64,000 bases of DNA. Origin: Desulfitobacterium sp038181555. GTDB lineage: Bacteria > Bacillota > Desulfitobacteriia > Desulfitobacteriales > Desulfitobacteriaceae. The DNA lies in assembly GCF_038181555.1 (NCBI RefSeq), contig NZ_JBBWUA010000010.1, positions 46,494 through 110,493 of the forward strand, written 5' to 3'. A model generated the notes under the pieces. That model was not told the DNA's origin. It saw only the letters and a program-made list of their open reading frames with translations, and ran no database searches. Below are positions 26,505-33,775 of the stretch, one piece after another (position 1 is the first letter of the stretch; every line of letters begins with the position of its first letter). The position numbers and the translations under genes are program-made.

Positions 26505-27683
26505 ATGAAGAAAGAATTCGTTCGTCCCATGATCATCTTGATCCTCATTCAGTTTTTAGTGATGGTAGGATTCGGGATTGTAATTCCCATTCTTCCCTTT
26601 TTGATTAAAGAGCTGGGAGGGGGAGCATTTTCGCTCGGGTTATTTATGTCGGCTTATTCCATCATGCAGTTTTTCTTTGCTCCCTTCTGGGGGCGTTTAT
26701 CTGATCGAATTGGCAGGCGCCCCGTCCTTCTCATCGGGCTCAGCGGTTATGGGATAACGTTCTTTCTCTTTGGTATGGCCGGCAATCTCCCACTTCTCAT
26801 TGCTTTTCGTGCTTTATCCGGGATGGTCTCCTCGGCGACTCTGCCAACAGCGATGGCCTATCTGGCGGATATAACTGAGGGAGCTGATCGGTCTAAGAGC
26901 ATGGGAATGCTCGGTGCAGCTATGGGACTAGGCATGGTCTTTGGTCCAGCCCTAGGCGGATGGCTAGGACATTATAGCTTTACCTTGCCTTTCTATTTTG
27001 CCGGAACGTTAGCACTCCTTGTTCTGCCCTTTGCCTGGAAGCTGCTCCCTGAGACGCTGAAAGAGCCAACTAAAGAGTCTAAGGCAAAGGTGCGGTTGCA
27101 TTTCGGGGTGGTACGCGATGCTTTATTTCCTCTATTCGTCTTTGGCTTTGTCCTTAGTTTTACTATGGCCATGTTTGAAACCACCTTTACCTTGTTTGCG
27201 GCCGAGCGGGTGGGCTTCGGACCCAAAGAGATGGGCATGGTATTCATGATTATCGGAATTGTTGGCGTGATTGTTCAGGGTATGCTGATCGGGAAGGTGG
27301 TGAAGCGCTTTGGGGATGCCAAACCCGCTAAATTCGGAGCGCTTCTCTGTGCCTTGGCTTTTCTTTGGATGCTTTGGGCTCCCAACGCAGTTCTTCTGGT
27401 TTTGGGAACAATGGTGTTCATGGTAGGCAATTCTTTAATGACTCCGACCAGTTCCAGCTTAGTCACAAAGAACAGCCATAATCAGCAAGGGGCATCCCTA
27501 GGAGTCTATCAATCCTTCGGCAGCTTAGGGCGAATCCTTGGTCCGCTGATCGGAGGGGGTATCTATGAATTATCCATGAATACACCCTACATCATCGGCA
27601 TGGGAACCTTGGTCCTATGTTTAATCATCTTTGGCTCAAAAATTCAGGACCGAAAAGCAGAGGAGACTGGCTTTTCAGCATAA
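26505..27683 (+). CDS. MFS transporter, 12 TM (DHA1-type)
   Basis: 392 residues with twelve predicted membrane segments. Motif A between segments 2 and 3 is clear (APFWGRLSDRIGRRPVL), as is motif C-like GLGMVFGPALGGWLG, typical of drug:H+ antiporters of the TetA/NorA kind. It lies 33 bases after the dehydrogenase gene and may be co-transcribed, so transport of a metabolite is also possible. It runs up to the type I toxin locus. Confidence 0.85.
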   Translation: MKKEFVRPMIILILIQFLVMVGFGIVIPILPFLIKELGGGAFSLGLFMSAYSIMQFFFAPFWGRLSDRIGRRPVLLIGLSGYGITFFLFGMAGNLPLLIAFRALSGMVSSATLPTAMAYLADITEGADRSKSMGMLGAAMGLGMVFGPALGGWLGHYSFTLPFYFAGTLALLVLPFAWKLLPETLKEPTKESKAKVRLHFGVVRDALFPLFVFGFVLSFTMAMFETTFTLFAAERVGFGPKEMGMVFMIIGIVGVIVQGMLIGKVVKRFGDAKPAKFGALLCALAFLWMLWAPNAVLLVLGTMVFMVGNSLMTPTSSSLVTKNSHNQQGASLGVYQSFGSLGRILGPLIGGGIYELSMNTPYIIGMGTLVLCLIIFGSKIQDRKAEETGFSA

Positions 27684-27737
27684 AAATTACATCAAATAGT
27701 GATGCTTTCAATAAATATGTGGTATACTAAGATCAAA

Positions 27738-27765
27738 TAGGAGTTATGCTTTAACATAACTCCTA
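27738..27765 (-). terminator. Hairpin at the 3' side of the toxin transcript
   Basis: An 11-bp stem with arms TAGGAGTTATG and CATAACTCCTA and a 6-base loop. On the minus strand it is followed by TTTGATCTT, a weak U-tract. It is the probable 3' end of the toxin mRNA. Confidence 0.5.
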
Positions 27766-27783
27766 GTAACAGCCGCTTGAAGT

Positions 27784-27953
27784 GCGGTCGGCTATAGGGT
27801 ATACGGATAGACCGAATCCTTGAGCAGGGGCGGTCTATTTCCGTTTACTGGAGGTAAGCAATAAAGCAACTAATGTTCCAAAGGAGATCATTAGTGTTAA
27901 AGCTTCATATACTTCCATGGCATCACCTCCCTTCGGAGGAATGCCGACCGCCC
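27784..27953. repeat. Competing inverted repeats flanking the toxin gene
   Basis: GCGGTCGGC (27784-27792) is complementary to GCCGACCGC (27943-27951). GGGCGGTC (27828-27835) is complementary to GACCGCCC (27946-27953). Both use the same 5'UTR segment of the minus-strand transcript, so the two pairings exclude one another. They bracket the toxin reading frame. Confidence 0.75.
27835..27918 (-). CDS. Holin-like type I toxin peptide (Hol_Tox family)
   Basis: A 27-residue peptide beginning MEVYEALTLMISFGTLVAL and ending in a basic tail SSKRK. It has one membrane helix flanked by acidic and basic ends. This pattern matches the Firmicutes 'putative holin-like toxin' family, whose members are membrane-active toxins silenced by antisense RNA. 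GGGAGGTGATGCC precedes the ATG, an optimal ribosome site. That site lies in a small hairpin (CCTCC / GGAGG, + strand 27926-27939 region). An extended -10 (TGCTATAAT) lies upstream at 27980-27988. The flanking UTRs are rich in complementary segments, as expected for translation control by mRNA folding. It is too short for ordinary gene calling. Confidence 0.75.
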   Translation of the reverse strand: MEVYEALTLMISFGTLVALLLTSSKRK

Positions 27954-27979
27954 TGCAAGCCTTTACTGTTACAAGATAA

Positions 27980-27988
27980 ATTATAGCA
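27980..27988 (-). promoter_or_regulatory. Extended -10 promoter of the toxin gene
   Basis: On the minus strand TGCTATAAT is a consensus extended -10 element; no good -35 is seen at 17 bases. A transcript starting here would have a 5'UTR of about 55 bases before the toxin ATG. Confidence 0.55.
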
Positions 27989-27992
27989 TAGT

Positions 27993-28016
27993 AGCACTCC
28001 AAATGGAGTGCTTTTT
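27993..28016 (+). terminator. Plus-strand terminator antisense to the toxin promoter
   Basis: Stem AGCACTCC / GGAGTGCT with an AAAT loop followed by TTTTTATT. It would end a plus-strand RNA that crosses the whole toxin gene, either an antitoxin RNA or read-through from the MFS gene. Confidence 0.7.
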
Positions 28017-28119
28017 ATTATGCCTCTAAACCACGGGTGCTAAAAATGGCGAGTGAGTCATATGAATTTATGGGAGACAAGCTTGTTATTTTTTAGCCTG
28101 ATGGAAATGAGGTGGACCA

Positions 28120-28938
28120 GTGGAGGAGTATGTCAGTGAAGAAGTGTATCCAATCCTACAGGGTCAGGATTTGTATCTTGTGAAGGGCAAAGCAATTTCC
28201 TACAATTCAAAAGCCTTTAATCAGCTTAAATTAGATTTGCGAGAGTATGAGCTGTATTTTAACGAAAAACGCTGTGAAAATTTAGATATGGTGGGGACCT
28301 ACCGACCTTGCCATTTTAATAAGGATAGTTTTGGCTTATATATTTATGCCGAGATGTTTGGGATGTATCTCTTCAGTATCCTCAGGCAGACCCAGATGAC
28401 GTTGCGGGAGGCTCACACTATGGCGCTGGATTCGCTCTTGACTCATGGATCTTTTCATTATCTCGTGGAACGTTACTGCATTTTAATCGATGATGTCGGC
28501 AATGAAAGCGATGGTCTCTACCCAACTTATAAAAAGAAGATATATAGTCAAACCTGGGGGACCCGGGATTGTCTTGAAGAAACACTAGCCAATGCCTTTG
28601 TTTTCGAGGCTTATCCACAGTGGGACGAGGCTAGGAAGAATTATGTTCAGTCATTATATGCGCGGCAAAGGGATGGCTATCATCAAGCTTGTGAGCTAGA
28701 GCCTGAACACTATCGGGAACTCTTTCAGACCTTAGAGGGGCAGATCAAAGCTCAAGGGAAGGGGAAGGGATATGATAGTGAGGGTAACTCGAAAGTGAGT
28801 GATATACCAACTCTCTACGATTTTGTCTATAGAAATAGGCTTTTTCGCTTTATCGGACTGCCGGTGTATTTAGTCAATGATTGCCGCAATCTTGAGGATT
28901 TCATTCATATTATTGAGCTTTTATTTCCTCAGATATGA
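28120..28938 (+). CDS. Hypothetical protein with HGxxH and EETLANA motifs
   Basis: 272 residues; not recognised as a named family. The centre holds LLTHGSFHYLVERY, followed about 45 residues later by CLEETLANAFVFEAYPQW. This spacing resembles gluzincin-like metalloproteins with HExxH...E, but the first motif has Gly in place of the catalytic Glu. Metal binding is conceivable, proteolysis is unlikely; this is inference only. The start is GTG with GAGGTGGACC upstream. A short Gly/Lys linker (KAQGKGKGYDSEG) lies near residue 217. It sits alone between the toxin locus and an intron remnant, in an accessory-looking stretch. Confidence 0.55.
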   Translation: MEEYVSEEVYPILQGQDLYLVKGKAISYNSKAFNQLKLDLREYELYFNEKRCENLDMVGTYRPCHFNKDSFGLYIYAEMFGMYLFSILRQTQMTLREAHTMALDSLLTHGSFHYLVERYCILIDDVGNESDGLYPTYKKKIYSQTWGTRDCLEETLANAFVFEAYPQWDEARKNYVQSLYARQRDGYHQACELEPEHYRELFQTLEGQIKAQGKGKGYDSEGNSKVSDIPTLYDFVYRNRLFRFIGLPVYLVNDCRNLEDFIHIIELLFPQI

Positions 28939-29125
28939 CCCGGCCACTCTTTCGAGCAGTCAGGTTTCTCTAATTTTGCCGAATTTTGAGAGGGTCAGAC
29001 CCCGGGGGGAAGGTTGACCGAATGGAAAACTTTCCTCGAGCACAAATAATGCCCTCAACAATTCCTACTGGGAACGTCAAGGGCTTAAGAGTCTACTTCA
29101 TCGTTACTTGGAAATTCGTGAACCT

Positions 29126-29201
29126 TTAGGAACCGCCTAGTGCGGACCCGCATGCTAGGTGGTGTGAGAGGACGGGGGCTAGTCGCCCCCTCCTACTCGA
29201 T
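29126..29201 (+). ncRNA. 3' end of a group II intron (domains V and VI), remnant
   Basis: Domain V folds as the canonical hairpin. A 9-bp stem ACCGCCTAG / CTAGGTGGT (29132-29140, 29155-29163) is followed by a 2-base 3' bulge TG, a TGCG/CGCA helix and a GACC tetraloop. Domain VI follows at 29166-29198 with paired GAG-AGGA / TCCT-CTC, GGGGGC / GCCCCC and a single bulged A at 29195, the expected branch point. The 3' splice site would be about 29201 (...CGAT). No reverse transcriptase frame and no 5' intron end are visible, so this is a truncated relic. It resembles class C introns, which insert after terminator hairpins. The preceding bases 28939-29125 show no gene and may be remaining intron sequence. 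Confidence 0.7.
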
Positions 29202-29219
29202 TTCTAAGGCCTATTAGGC

Positions 29220-30944
29220 TTAGCTATCGATAATATTCTCAGCTTCGCCATCATCTAATGGATAGGGACAAGGATCTTCACGAAGGAAACGCACAGCATT
29301 TAGACCAATGATTTGAGCCGGTATAGTTGTATTCCCATCTGGTAAGATAGGTGAAATCGATAGATCGGCAACCTTTAGATTCTCGGTACCGAAAACATTG
29401 AGGAAGCCATCGACGACTCCTTCTTGAATATTCCTTCCCATCCTACATTGCCCTCCGAAGTGCTGAATATTCCGGTAAGAAGCCCTGACATATTGTGCAA
29501 GTTGTCTGCGTTTTTCCTCATCATTCGCAATGAGGAAAATATTCTCAGACGGATATACAATTCGATAAATGCCTTCTGGATCAAGATTACGAGCTTTCTT
29601 CATGATCTTATAAATCTTAAGATAGTAATCGATGATAAAATCAAGGTCGTTAGGGTCCCCCAGTGGATTCAGGTCGATAGACGGATACGCTTCGGGGTCA
29701 CTGTGAGCGACCATAATCGTGCCCCTAGTTCTTGGGTTTAGGTCGAAAACGCCAATACTCATGATATTGGTTGGCTTGGTTGGGCTAAAACCCCATCCGT
29801 TTATCGTGACAACGGGAACCGGGAGAAATGAGGGTGTCACAGATCCATAGAGTTGAAGGCGACGTCCTCCGGTTACATCCGCTTGAAAGGCACCAAGTGG
29901 GAAGGGTTGATCGGGATCGGCAGAGATTACCTGCTGCAGGCGGGAGGTTTCAACTTCGATTCCGATTCCTGCTGTAAAATGAGCCTGGAAATTGTGCCCT
30001 ACGTTAGGACTCTCTACCAGGGTTGTGATCCCTGCTCGAGCTAAATCGGTTGATCTTCCGATACCGGAACGTTGAAGAATAACGGAAGAGAAATTACCTG
30101 CAGAAACAATGATCCCTTTTCTCGCAAAAGCTCTTTGAGAAGATCCATCCTTGACGAACTCAACTCCCGCTGCGATGTTGATCCTTCTTCTGCGTAGGAA
30201 TAGAATTTTATCTACAGTTGCTTTGGTTAAAACGATTAATTCTCTTCCGCCAATCCCGAATTCATCTGGTTGGAATTCGTTTCCTTGGGTTACAATATTC
30301 TCGTTAAGATAACCTGTTGCCGTGGATGAACGAACGAATTTGCCGTTAACTTCTTGGCTTAAGAATTGGGATCGATAGAAGGTGCAATCGTTGATCCCTG
30401 TATTATAATCTTTAACAATAGGGATACCGAGAACCTCTGAAGTTGCAGTGGCTAAAGTTACAGTGAGTCCATTCGGTGGAATGTTTTGTTGTCTTATAAA
30501 AACTGGGCCATTGGTTCCTCGTTCTTCTGAGTTTTGAGTTGCCCCTATATAGGTCTCATTATCAATGAAGAGTTGACGAAGATTTTCATAACTCCATTGA
30601 GGTCCAACGAGTTTAGCCCATTCATCATAAAAGTCGCTACTTCCACGGACAGCATACATAGCATTGTGCTCAGAGCTTCCTCCGATCGCTCGACCACCGG
30701 CTATTCTGAGTTGCCCCCCGATAGCCGGCTGGGCTTTAGTCATAACATTAAAAGAGTACTTGTTATCAGAAGCTAAAACTCCTGATCCTGCATTAGAAGC
30801 ACCGCTTAGCTCCTGCATCATATTCGTTCCGGGTTCTAGAAGAAGAACTTCAGTGCGGTTGTCATCTGACAACTCTTTGGCAATTACACCTCCGGCGGTT
30901 CCTGCTCCTATAACGATATAATCAAAAATGCGCTTGTTTATCAT
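29220..30944 (-). CDS. GMC family FAD oxidoreductase
   Basis: A 574-residue glucose-methanol-choline-type oxidoreductase. The N-terminal dinucleotide fold is FDYIVIGAGTAGGVIAKELS. The GMC signature region is RIAGGRAIGGSSEHNAMYAV. The C-terminal catalytic region contains QHFGGQCRMG and LPDGNTTIPAQIIGLNAVRF. In most family members the sequence is HxxGTxRMG; Gln replaces Thr here. The substrate is an unknown alcohol or polyol. AAGGAAGGAG precedes the ATG. A small stem after its stop (CTAAG/CTTAG) abuts the intron remnant. Confidence 0.8.
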   Translation of the reverse strand: MINKRIFDYIVIGAGTAGGVIAKELSDDNRTEVLLLEPGTNMMQELSGASNAGSGVLASDNKYSFNVMTKAQPAIGGQLRIAGGRAIGGSSEHNAMYAVRGSSDFYDEWAKLVGPQWSYENLRQLFIDNETYIGATQNSEERGTNGPVFIRQQNIPPNGLTVTLATATSEVLGIPIVKDYNTGINDCTFYRSQFLSQEVNGKFVRSSTATGYLNENIVTQGNEFQPDEFGIGGRELIVLTKATVDKILFLRRRRINIAAGVEFVKDGSSQRAFARKGIIVSAGNFSSVILQRSGIGRSTDLARAGITTLVESPNVGHNFQAHFTAGIGIEVETSRLQQVISADPDQPFPLGAFQADVTGGRRLQLYGSVTPSFLPVPVVTINGWGFSPTKPTNIMSIGVFDLNPRTRGTIMVAHSDPEAYPSIDLNPLGDPNDLDFIIDYYLKIYKIMKKARNLDPEGIYRIVYPSENIFLIANDEEKRRQLAQYVRASYRNIQHFGGQCRMGRNIQEGVVDGFLNVFGTENLKVADLSISPILPDGNTTIPAQIIGLNAVRFLREDPCPYPLDDGEAENIIDS

Positions 30945-31142
30945 TAACCCTTTCTCCTTCCTTTTTGGATAAGTCTCCTATTTTAAAATATGAGAAAGAG
31001 ATGGATAAGGTTAACAAGCCATAGAAAATTTTGAAAAGTTGGTTCTTAGATGAGGGAAAGGGAGCAATCCCTTTTCTTTAGTCGATTATTGCTCCTACGC
31101 TTACCAAGAAAACTCAAGGAATATGGTTATACTTGCAGTATG

Positions 31143-31700
31143 TCACGGAAAGGGAACTGTTGGGATAAATCTTAGTTTTTTTCCGGCTGTATTATATAGT
31201 TCATTAAAAGGGATACGTTTAAGTTCACCGCCTACTAATCTGTATACCTTACTACCAGCTCTTTCAAGTGACTTAATAAGCGGCTTAGATAAAGTTGTCG
31301 TTTCGTTAATCACCAAATGAAATTTGCCTCAAACTCGTCTCACTATCATAGACATAGCTGGTATAACGTATAGGAGAATATATTTAGAGCCCCTAATTTG
31401 TACCACAATTCCACGAATTTTTTCTTATCATTTCCCTTAGCTATTCTTGCCTCAATAAGCTTATTCTCACCAACACTTGCAACTTCATTAAACAAAATAG
31501 AGACGTCATTTTCATCACCTAAGAATAAATAATCTTTGTTTATTACCAGACTGAATTCTTCGGTTTATATTGGAAATGCATCAATTCCAACTGGTATTGA
31601 TACTGTCAAAATGTCCGGTAGCGACTTGCAATTTTATGTTTTAGAGGGAAGTACTTGGGGCTCAGCAATAGTTCTATCAGGTCCAGTCACAATAAACTAA
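31143..31700. pseudogene. Decayed AT-rich coding fragments
   Basis: Three start-less or truncated frames lie side by side. A minus frame 31143-31328 reads INETTTLSKPLIKSLERAG and so on to a stop. A minus frame 31346-31564 includes ASVGENKLIEARIAKGNDKK. A plus frame 31533-31700 ends SGSDLQFYVLEGSTWGSAIV then a stop. None has a ribosome site. The two minus fragments may be parts of one gene broken by frameshifts; no family is recognised. Upstream, 30945-31142 holds only a weak AAAGGGA-GCAA-TCCCTTT hairpin. Confidence 0.35.
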
Positions 31701-31731
31701 TTATAAATTTAGTGAGGACATAGAAATAAGC

Positions 31732-31920
31732 ATGAAAAGTAATAAAGAATTATTAATAAAAAAACATAAAGCAACAATTACACCTATAGTTAAAAGCATT
31801 GAGGAATTAATAGGATACCTAAAGTCTAAAATAGATATAGAAGAGATAGACGCAAATGGTTTTATAAGATTTTTCCAACCTCATATCCCTTTTAATGTTG
31901 TAAATAGTATTCTAAAATAA
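31732..31920 (+). CDS. Small hypothetical protein (possible 5' half of a frameshifted gene)
   Basis: 62 residues, Lys/Ile rich, with GTGAGGA about 12 bases before the ATG. It ends SILK at a TAA. Directly after, a plus-one frame continues NNEKKFTAEELHFIAVKLK without a good new start. The two parts may be one 160-residue gene with a recent frameshift in an A-rich stretch (TAAAATAATGAAAAG). Base composition is clearly more AT-rich than neighbouring genes, suggesting acquisition. Function unknown. Confidence 0.45.
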   Translation: MKSNKELLIKKHKATITPIVKSIEELIGYLKSKIDIEEIDANGFIRFFQPHIPFNVVNSILK

Positions 31921-32215
31921 TGAAAAGAAGTTTACTGCTGAAGAGTTGCATTTTATAGCAGTTAAACTTAAAAGAACCACCAGTAATGGATCATATTATA
32001 ACCATAATTATACACATATTGCCGAGAATCATGAAGAAGATATGATTTATATTATTTTTGAAGAGAAAACCGGATATATCCACTCGAATTCTAATAAATT
32101 GCTATTGGAATTATTATTAGAACGTGGCGTTAGTCAAAATGACTATGATAATGATACTTTTTTGTTTTTGTCGTATTTATCACACTTAGATCAATATTTA
32201 AATAAGGAATATTAG
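31916..32215 (+). CDS. Small hypothetical protein (possible 3' half of the frameshifted gene)
   Basis: The frame is open from 31916. The first usable start inside it is TTG at 31946, with no clear ribosome site. It encodes about 90-100 residues that are Asn/Tyr/Leu rich and end SHLDQYLNKEY. It reads naturally as the continuation of the preceding 62-residue frame. No known motif is found. AT-rich composition matches its partner and differs from the surrounding genome. Confidence 0.45.
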   Translation, partial: NNEKKFTAEELHFIAVKLKRTTSNGSYYNHNYTHIAENHEEDMIYIIFEEKTGYIHSNSNKLLLELLLERGVSQNDYDNDTFLFLSYLSHLDQYLNKEY

Positions 32216-32288
32216 AGGAGGAAAGGTAAACTTGCACCCTCTATGCCCCTTTTCAAGCGATTCCTGATCCTAACATAATGTAATATGA

Positions 32289-32342
32289 AGGCCTGTACTT
32301 AAATACGACTGCGCTGTCGTATTTGAGTACAGGCCTATTTTG
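32289..32342. terminator. Long hairpin terminator
   Basis: A 21-bp stem (32289-32309 with 32316-32336) starting AGGCCTGTACTTAAATACG, with one G-U pair and a 6-base loop. A short T-run follows on the plus strand. It lies between the AT-rich fragment and the convergent pepT. Confidence 0.8.
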
Positions 32343-32370
32343 GCAGGATGTTTCATGCGGTTTTGCTATC

Positions 32371-33603
32371 TTAACGGAGATCCTCTTTAGCATAGAGCTC
32401 AATAATCTTCAAGATGACCTCAACAGATTTTTCCATGGCGAAGGTGGGAATAAATTCATAGCGGCCATGATAGTTATGTCCACCGGTAAATAGATTGGGA
32501 GTGGGAAGCCCCATAAACGACAGACGCGCTCCGTCTGTTCCTCCACGTATAGGCTGGATTAGGGGTTTGACGCCTACGGCCTCCATGGCAGCTTGGGCCT
32601 TTTCCACAATATGCATAACGGGGAGGATTTTTTCCTTCATATTTTGGTATTGATCCGTGATCTCAATAGAGAAAGTACCTGCTCCATAGGTTTGATTTAA
32701 ATCCTCGGTTAAGCTCCGCATAGTTTCTTTGCGTTTAGCAAAGGAATCTTGGTCAAAATCCCGGATGATGTAGTAAAGAGTGGTCTCTTCCACATCTCCT
32801 TTAATATCATTAATATGATAAAAGCCTTCATAACCTTCCGTTGTTGCCGGTGTTTCCTGGGAGGGAAGCTTAGCGATGTATTCATTGGCAAGTAGGATGG
32901 AATTGATCATTTTGTTCTTGGCATTGCCGGGATGAACATTTCTGCCTTTGACCTTCACGATCGCCTTGGCCGCGTTAAAATTCTCATACTCTAATTCGCC
33001 GATGGGTCCGCCATCCACAGTATAGGCGAAATCAGCGCCAAAGCCAGCTACGTCAAAATGATCGGCCCCACGACCTATCTCTTCATCAGGGGTGAAGGCC
33101 ACACAGATTTTCCCATGCTCCACTTCGAGGTGTGTTGCCAGGTATTCCAGTGCTGTCATAATCTCAGCAATACCTGCTTTGTCATCTGCTCCTAAAAGAG
33201 TGGTTCCATCGGTTGTAATCAAGTTTTTACCTATGTAATCCTGCAATTCCGGAAAATCTTGAGATGAAAGAATCAGATTCAGCTCCGAATTTAACACGAT
33301 ATCCTGACCATCATAGTTCTCAATGATTTTGGGCTTGACATTTTCGCCGGAAAAGTCTGGGCTAGTATCCATGTGGGCGATTAAGCCTAGGGCGGGGATA
33401 GCCTTTACCGAATTAGCCGGTAAGGTTCCGTAAACATAGCCTTCTTTTATTCTAGCATCCGTCAAGCCAAGATCCTTTAATTCTTTTTCCAGAAGCTGTG
33501 CTAATTGCAACTGCTTGCTCGTACTGGGTGTAGTTTGAGAATCTTCGCTGGATTGGGTGTCGATCTGAACATACCTTAGAAAACGGTCAATAACTTGTGA
33601 CAT
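32371..33603 (-). CDS. pepT: Peptidase T (tripeptide aminopeptidase)
   Basis: An M20 family zinc peptidase that removes N-terminal residues from tripeptides in the cytoplasm. Zinc-ligand motifs are visible: LIAHMDTSPDFSG (HxD), LGADDKAG, TPDEEIGRGADHFD, and late GGHNYHGRYEF. The conserved GGTDGARLSFMGLP is present. The start is the ATG at 33603 (MSQVIDRFLRYVQIDTQSS), with GAGGAGG ending about 5 bases before it. An in-frame upstream start would overlap the ribosome site. Length of 410 is normal. Confidence 0.93.
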   Translation of the reverse strand: MSQVIDRFLRYVQIDTQSSEDSQTTPSTSKQLQLAQLLEKELKDLGLTDARIKEGYVYGTLPANSVKAIPALGLIAHMDTSPDFSGENVKPKIIENYDGQDIVLNSELNLILSSQDFPELQDYIGKNLITTDGTTLLGADDKAGIAEIMTALEYLATHLEVEHGKICVAFTPDEEIGRGADHFDVAGFGADFAYTVDGGPIGELEYENFNAAKAIVKVKGRNVHPGNAKNKMINSILLANEYIAKLPSQETPATTEGYEGFYHINDIKGDVEETTLYYIIRDFDQDSFAKRKETMRSLTEDLNQTYGAGTFSIEITDQYQNMKEKILPVMHIVEKAQAAMEAVGVKPLIQPIRGGTDGARLSFMGLPTPNLFTGGHNYHGRYEFIPTFAMEKSVEVILKIIELYAKEDLR

Positions 33604-33702
33604 GGTCAACCTCCTCATTCTTCTTAGAACTTGATAATAACACTATAAGCTATTTTTAAGTCTCATTCAAATAGGGTCAGACTCACGCTTATGAATTTGC
33701 GG

Positions 33703-33731
33703 TTCACGAATACTCTCAGAAGTGATATACT
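33703..33731 (+). promoter_or_regulatory. Sigma-A type promoter of the ABC-F gene
   Basis: TTCACG (33703-33708), a 17-base spacer, then TATACT (33726-33731), 45 bases before the ATG at 33776. Confidence 0.6.
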
Positions 33732-33775
33732 CAAAAGATGACGCATTCAAGTTCGGATAGTTAAGGGGAATCGCA

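Noticed and set aside
27738..28016. CRISPR or tRNA-like interpretation of the repeats in the toxin gap
   Set aside because: Repeats are inverted and pair across one small coding frame; there is no regular spacer array.
28976..29040. Transposase or insertion sequence remnant before the intron tail
   Set aside because: No terminal inverted repeats or transposase motif could be found.
31123..31320. 65-residue plus-strand frame
   Set aside because: Opposite-strand shadow of an equally weak fragment; neither has a ribosome site.
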